The notes under the pieces: model-generated | What the model saw: only the letters and a program-made list of their open reading frames with translations | The model's database searches: none | What the model was told of the DNA's origin: nothing | From: Cytophagales bacterium | GTDB taxonomy: Bacteria > Bacteroidota > Bacteroidia > Cytophagales > Cyclobacteriaceae | Direction of reading: 5' to 3' | Length of the DNA stretch: 64,000 nucleotides | Assembly (NCBI GenBank): GCA_017303795.1 | Contig: JAFLBR010000004.1 | Coordinates: 1-64,000, forward strand | Shown here: positions 61,801-64,000 of the stretch, piece by piece | How positions within the stretch are numbered: the first letter of the stretch is position 1 | Layout: every line of letters begins with the position of its first letter | Position numbers and translations under genes: made by a program

Positions 61801-61979
61801 TAATGGCTGCTATTGGTTTACTGCCAGCCGCACTTTCTACCGGCATCGGTTCCGAATCGCAAAAGCCATTGGCCATTGTAATTATAGGCGGCCTGGTAAC
61901 GGCCACCATTTTTACACTGCTGGTATTTCCTATTTTTTATTACTGGGGTAACAAACGTAAGCACGAAGTAGCAGCATAA
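58878..61979 (+). CDS. CzcA/CusA-family RND heavy-metal efflux pump
   Basis: The inner-membrane pump has 1033 residues and 12 membrane segments. It starts MGKFIRNIIAFSLKNRFFTF. The motif of metal RND pumps is DFGIIIDGAVVMVEGLFVAL in transmembrane helix 4, close to the HME1 (Zn, Co, Cd) type; it has Gly where the classic motif has Asn. Two large periplasmic loops and TEFLPQLNEGALWVEAKLP in the second are also typical. Substrates are probably divalent cations; the exact metal cannot be read. A strong terminator follows. Confidence 0.95.
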   Translation: MGKFIRNIIAFSLKNRFFTFFWVSLLVIGGVFSFIKIPIEAFPDVTNTQIIIVTEWNGRSAEEVERFVTTPIEIAMNSVQRKTNVRSITMFGLSVIKIIFDDDVEDFFARQQVNNQLRNVQLPDAVEPEVQPPYGPTGEIFRYVLKSESRDSRDLLTIQNWTIDRQLRAVPGVADVVAFGGREKTYEISINPVQLQKYNLTPTELFEAISKSNLNVGGDVIEKNGQAYVVRGIGLLSSIEEIENTIVDIYNGNPLLVKRVATVNESSLPRVGQVGLNDNDDVVEGIVVMRKNENPSEVLARVKAKIEELNTQILPSDVSMETFYDRDNLMAYCTKTVMHNLVEGMILVTVIVFIFMADWRTTIIVAVVIPLSLLFAFLLLKLRGMSANLLSLGAVDFGIIIDGAVVMVEGLFVALDHEAQKHGMARFNRLSKLGLIKKTGAEMGKAIFFSKLIIISALLPIFAFQKVEGKMFSPLAFTLGFALLGALLFTLTLVPLLSAMLLKKNVKEKHNFFIDFVNNSVAKAFGFTFRRRRITVAIALISFAGTIFSAQWLGTEFLPQLNEGALWVEAKLPMSSSLSETVKMVSVLRDELRTFPEVNGVLSQTGRSNDGTDPSGFYYVQMQVNLKPKEEWQRKISMDGLVEEMDTKLKKYQGINYNYSQPIIDNVAEAVAGMNASNAVKIYGNDLNQLDAIANQVLDQIKDVDGIKDVGILRNIGQPEMSIVLDEERMAMYGVTKADALTVIEMAIGGKTATVKYEGEKKFDIRLRYAQNFRKDEDDIMMLMIPSIKDEKIPLKEIASIKQITGPAFIYRDNTKRFIGVKFSVRERDLGSTIAEAQKNVTENIQLPQGYSMTWTGEFENQVRATQTLGQVVPISLILIFLLLFIMFGNVRDAGYVLINVPFALIGGIIALHVTGINFGISAGVGFIALFGICVQNGVILISEFHKQTHQLGNLSQAIFNSVKVRTRPVVMTALMAAIGLLPAALSTGIGSESQKPLAIVIIGGLVTATIFTLLVFPIFYYWGNKRKHEVAA

Positions 61980-62001
61980 AGTTAGGGTTGGGTTGTTGGG
62001 T

Positions 62002-62036
62002 AAGCCCTGTGCCTTCGGGTGCAGGGCTTTTGTTTT
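62002..62036 (+). terminator. Terminator of the efflux operon
   Basis: AAGCCCTGTGCC (62002-62013) pairs with GGTGCAGGGCTT (62018-62029), two of the pairs being GU, around a TTCG tetraloop, followed by TTGTTTT. It lies 22 bases after the RND pump stop and ends the two-component/efflux transcript. Confidence 0.85.
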
Positions 62037-62158
62037 GTACAAAATATCCACAGCTATGTTAAAGTTTCTTAACAGACACAGAAATTTTTCAGTAGCACCG
62101 GAACTTTTGGTAACATTGTATGTTTAAACATGTAATAATCAAAAACCAATTTCAAACC

Positions 62159-62791
62159 ATGAAAAAACTAGTATTAATGATGGTGGCAGGTATTATGCTG
62201 GCAGCCTGTACGCCTAAGAACCCCGAAGGAGATAAAGCAGAAACAACAGATAGTGCAACCGTTGGCACAGCCGAAGGAACCGAAGTAGCGCTTAACACCG
62301 CAGCTTCAAAAATTATCTGGACAGGCAGTAAAGTATCAGGCTCGCACACAGGCGCTGTTACACTTAAGTCTGGTGCGTTGCTTGTAAAAGACGGTGCAGT
62401 TACCGGTGGTAACTTTGTAGCCGACCTGGGCACTATTACCAATACCGATATGCAAGGTGAGTACAGCGATAAGCTGGTAGGTCATTTAAAGTCGCCCGAC
62501 TTTTTTGACATTGCTCAATTCCCAGAAGCCACTTTCGAAATTACCAGCGTAACTGCAGGAACTGAAGCGGGCAGCGTTACTATCTCAGGCAACCTGACTA
62601 TGCGCGGTGTTACCAAGAACATTACGTTCCCGGCAACGGTAACAGAAGCTACTGAAACTTCTGCAAAAGCTTCTGCCGATTTTAACATTTTGCGCGAAGA
62701 CTGGGGTTTGGTATATACCGGTATGGCCGATGATCTAATCAGCAAAGAGTTTAACCTTAAAATAGAATTGGTAGCCGGAGTAGGCGCTTAA
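62159..62791 (+). CDS. YceI-family lipoprotein
   Basis: From ATG 62159 the 210-residue product has a lipobox (MLAACTPK). The YceI lipocalin-like barrel follows: SKIIWTGSKVSGSHTGAVTL, GGNFVADLGTITNTDMQGEY, HLKSPDFFDIAQFPEATFEI and LTMRGVTKNITFPATV. The family binds long isoprenoids or amphiphiles in the periplasm. It may be linked with the efflux or quinone metabolism, but a terminator separates it from the efflux operon. A second terminator ends its own transcript. Confidence 0.94.
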   Translation: MKKLVLMMVAGIMLAACTPKNPEGDKAETTDSATVGTAEGTEVALNTAASKIIWTGSKVSGSHTGAVTLKSGALLVKDGAVTGGNFVADLGTITNTDMQGEYSDKLVGHLKSPDFFDIAQFPEATFEITSVTAGTEAGSVTISGNLTMRGVTKNITFPATVTEATETSAKASADFNILREDWGLVYTGMADDLISKEFNLKIELVAGVGA

Positions 62792-62813
62792 TTCTCTCAG
62801 GTTATTTGAATTT

Positions 62814-62845
62814 AAAAAACCCATTGCGAAAGCGATGGGTTTTTT
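62814..62845 (+). terminator. Terminator of the YceI gene
   Basis: AAAAAACCCATTGC (62814-62827) pairs with GCGATGGGTTTTTT (62832-62845), one GU pair, around a GAAA tetraloop. It lies 22 bases after the YceI stop codon. Confidence 0.85.
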
Positions 62846-63016
62846 TGTTGGGTGCCTTAATTCTTAGTGTGTTGTGTGCGCGTATTGTGACTTGGCTTAG
62901 TGGCAGGAGTTCGAAGTGTGTCACTGTCCCGTCACACCAAACTTCTTGAAAACCTAACTACAAATTTACACTGAACCCCACCATTGATTCTGCTTTTTGT
63001 TGGCACCTGCATGGCC

Positions 63017-63622
63017 TTACCACAAATTTATTCTTGGGTCAAAGAGGATCATGAATATTGCCAAAGAAATCACAGAAAGCAAAAGAGTTAGTATAGTTTG
63101 TCTGTCAAATTTCGACACTTTTATTTCAGTCAAAATTAATTCTGGATTCGAGGCAGGAACATCGACCAACATTGTTCCTGCAACAATGTCACCAAGACGT
63201 CTTTTTGGATTTACTAAAATTAGTATTACTTCAATTGGCCAAACTGGCCCTATTAAATTTCTTACGAAGCACTGAATTTTGGTAGCAGTCTCATTTGTCT
63301 TTACGTCCAATACCTTATAACCCAACTGTCGATGAACTACGCTTTGTCCGCCAAAAAAATCTTTGTTAAAGAGTGCAATCATCATTAAAGTATATGGAAC
63401 CAGAGAAATTAAATCTATCCACTCAAAGGTGAAGTGAGACTGGCCCCTGAATCCCATTGTTAGAATCATTGTAACAGCGAGAAGTGGAAAAAACACTGAC
63501 AGTGTATACCACATTTCTAACGTTAAAGACTTCACTCTTTTGTTCCAATTTAAGAACCAAAAGTCACTGTTTAGATACAGTCTTACGACCCGGTTAAACA
63601 TTAAAAACTTAAGTAATCTCAT
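63017..63622 (-). CDS. RDD-family membrane protein
   Basis: From ATG 63622 the product has 201 residues with about four membrane segments (LSVFFPLLAVTMILTM; ISLVPYTLMMIALFN; FVRNLIGPVWPIEVILILVN; ILTLLLSVISLAIFMIL). GYKVLDVKTNETATK and NPKRRLGDIVAGTMLVD match the RDD domain, although the N-terminal Arg-Asp-Asp is not obvious. Function is not known; some members take part in ion transport. The product lies in the cassette-like region of the right edge, between an attC-like palindrome on its 5' side and an unexplained 225-base gap on the other. The longer frame (to 63667) adds 15 residues without a family match. Confidence 0.82.
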   Translation of the reverse strand: MRLLKFLMFNRVVRLYLNSDFWFLNWNKRVKSLTLEMWYTLSVFFPLLAVTMILTMGFRGQSHFTFEWIDLISLVPYTLMMIALFNKDFFGGQSVVHRQLGYKVLDVKTNETATKIQCFVRNLIGPVWPIEVILILVNPKRRLGDIVAGTMLVDVPASNPELILTEIKVSKFDRQTILTLLLSVISLAIFMILFDPRINLW

Positions 63623-63653
63623 AGTTTGTCGTACTGTCCACGGCCAAGTTGCT

Positions 63654-63742
63654 GCCAACGTTCGCATATAAAGCGTGCCGGCAGTCCAAATTAATAATTA
63701 ATCATCAAACTCTGCCTGCATGCTTTATATGCATTGTTAGGT
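63654..63742. repeat. attC-like palindrome between two small genes
   Basis: The arms 63654-63684 and 63712-63742 share a perfect 11-bp core (GCATATAAAGC / GCTTTATATGC) and an imperfect continuation (8 of 10 bases). On the outside they end with AAC and GTT boxes: ACCTAAC (RYYYAAC) at one end of the minus strand and GTTGGCA at the other. The loop is 27 nt. Size (about 89 bp), imperfect stem with extra bases, and box placement match integron attC recombination sites. No integrase gene is in this window. Confidence 0.65.
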
Positions 63743-63746
63743 GAAG

Positions 63747-64000
63747 TTATGGTTTACCGCCATTGGCTAAATGAGGATACATCTCCCGTATCCTTTGTCT
63801 TTTTTCCTCTGTGTCCGCTTTGTCAAGCATTCTTTGATAAATATCGGATTTCAGGTAATAAGTTCCGGCTCCCATATAAAAATACTCAGATATAAAATCA
63901 ACTGATAATTCCAGTATAATTTTCATTTCGACTAATCCTTCATGCTCGAACAAAATTACCGTGTCGTCCAACGGATTATCATCGTGCTTAATAAAATGTT
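63747..64000 (-). CDS. Cut-off gene at the right edge, hypothetical
   Basis: The frame is open from the right window edge to a TAA at 63747-63749, so the start is outside. The visible 83 residues read in part HFIKHDDNPLDDTVILFEHE, then VEMKIILELSVDFISEYFYM and a charged end (QRIREMYPHLANGGKP). No family is recognised. A TTG at 63971 is an alternative start but lies inside an otherwise open frame. Its stop lies 4 bases from the attC-like palindrome, the layout of an integron cassette. Confidence 0.6.
   Translation of the reverse strand, partial: HFIKHDDNPLDDTVILFEHEGLVEMKIILELSVDFISEYFYMGAGTYYLKSDIYQRMLDKADTEEKRQRIREMYPHLANGGKP

Noticed and set aside
1-64000. CRISPR arrays, tRNA and rRNA genes, prophage or transposase genes
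   Set aside because: I looked for regularly spaced repeats, tRNA cloverleaf landmarks and transposase or phage frames in all intergenic regions and found none.

Overview
The window looks like chromosomal DNA of a Bacteroidota bacterium, most likely a Cytophagales-type environmental species. The grounds are a gldD gliding lipoprotein gene next to ssb and mutY, an ECF-sigma/FecR/TonB-receptor cluster, a 29-residue COX24-like ribosomal protein gene before rng, lipoproteins and secreted proteins in large number, and several promoters of the Bacteroidota type (-7 element TAnnTTTG). No tRNA, rRNA, CRISPR array, prophage or transposase was found, and no stretch over 300 bases lacks a gene.

Layout. 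0-10 kb: an unknown gene, a beta-propeller/Y_Y_Y sensor-like protein, recG, a decayed ParE toxin with an intact-looking antitoxin, gldD-ssb, mutY, an HU/IHF protein and a TPR protein. 9.5-17 kb: the COX24-like gene, rng, an S41 protease, a coiled secreted protein, htpG and a YwqK-like protein. 17.3-17.8 kb: a second, intact RelE/ParE module. 17.9-24 kb: a 2051-residue alpha-2-macroglobulin with an intact thioester, preceded by a striking 95-nt nested palindrome. 24-35.6 kb: housekeeping genes (UPF0102, sugar-phosphate isomerase, lipB, ABC ATPase, 3'-5' exonuclease, rnr, prenyl synthase, rluD family) interrupted by a GxxExxY cassette with 34-bp inverted ends. 36-41 kb: a class V aminotransferase, FKBP isomerase, quinone reductase, lone receiver and sugar isomerase. 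41.4-48 kb: sigma, FecR, an STN/surface-repeat protein, a TonB receptor and a DUF2807 protein, all on the minus strand. 48-54.4 kb: carbonic anhydrase, SulP transporter, FtsX-type permease, exported RidA and tag. 54.4-62 kb: a two-component system followed by a complete CzcCBA-type efflux operon. 62-64 kb: a YceI lipoprotein and then a right edge that looks like integron gene cassettes, with an attC-like palindrome between an RDD-family gene and a cut-off gene.

How genes work together. RR/HK and the three efflux genes probably form one metal-responsive unit. Sigma, FecR, the STN protein and the TonB receptor form a cell-surface signalling and uptake unit. Carbonic anhydrase and SulP suggest bicarbonate uptake and interconversion. 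recG, mutY, ssb, tag and the exonuclease are DNA maintenance; rng, rnr, the COX24-like protein and the RluD-family enzyme serve RNA and ribosomes.

The best candidates for something undescribed are the GxxExxY cassette (29074-29520), whose end repeats carry the stop codon of the upstream gene and reach to 3 nt before the start of rnr, with a possible gene-less relative at 38311-38380; the attC-like array at the right edge; and the 95-nt nested palindrome at 24077-24173. All functions are read from sequence by eye; no database search was run.
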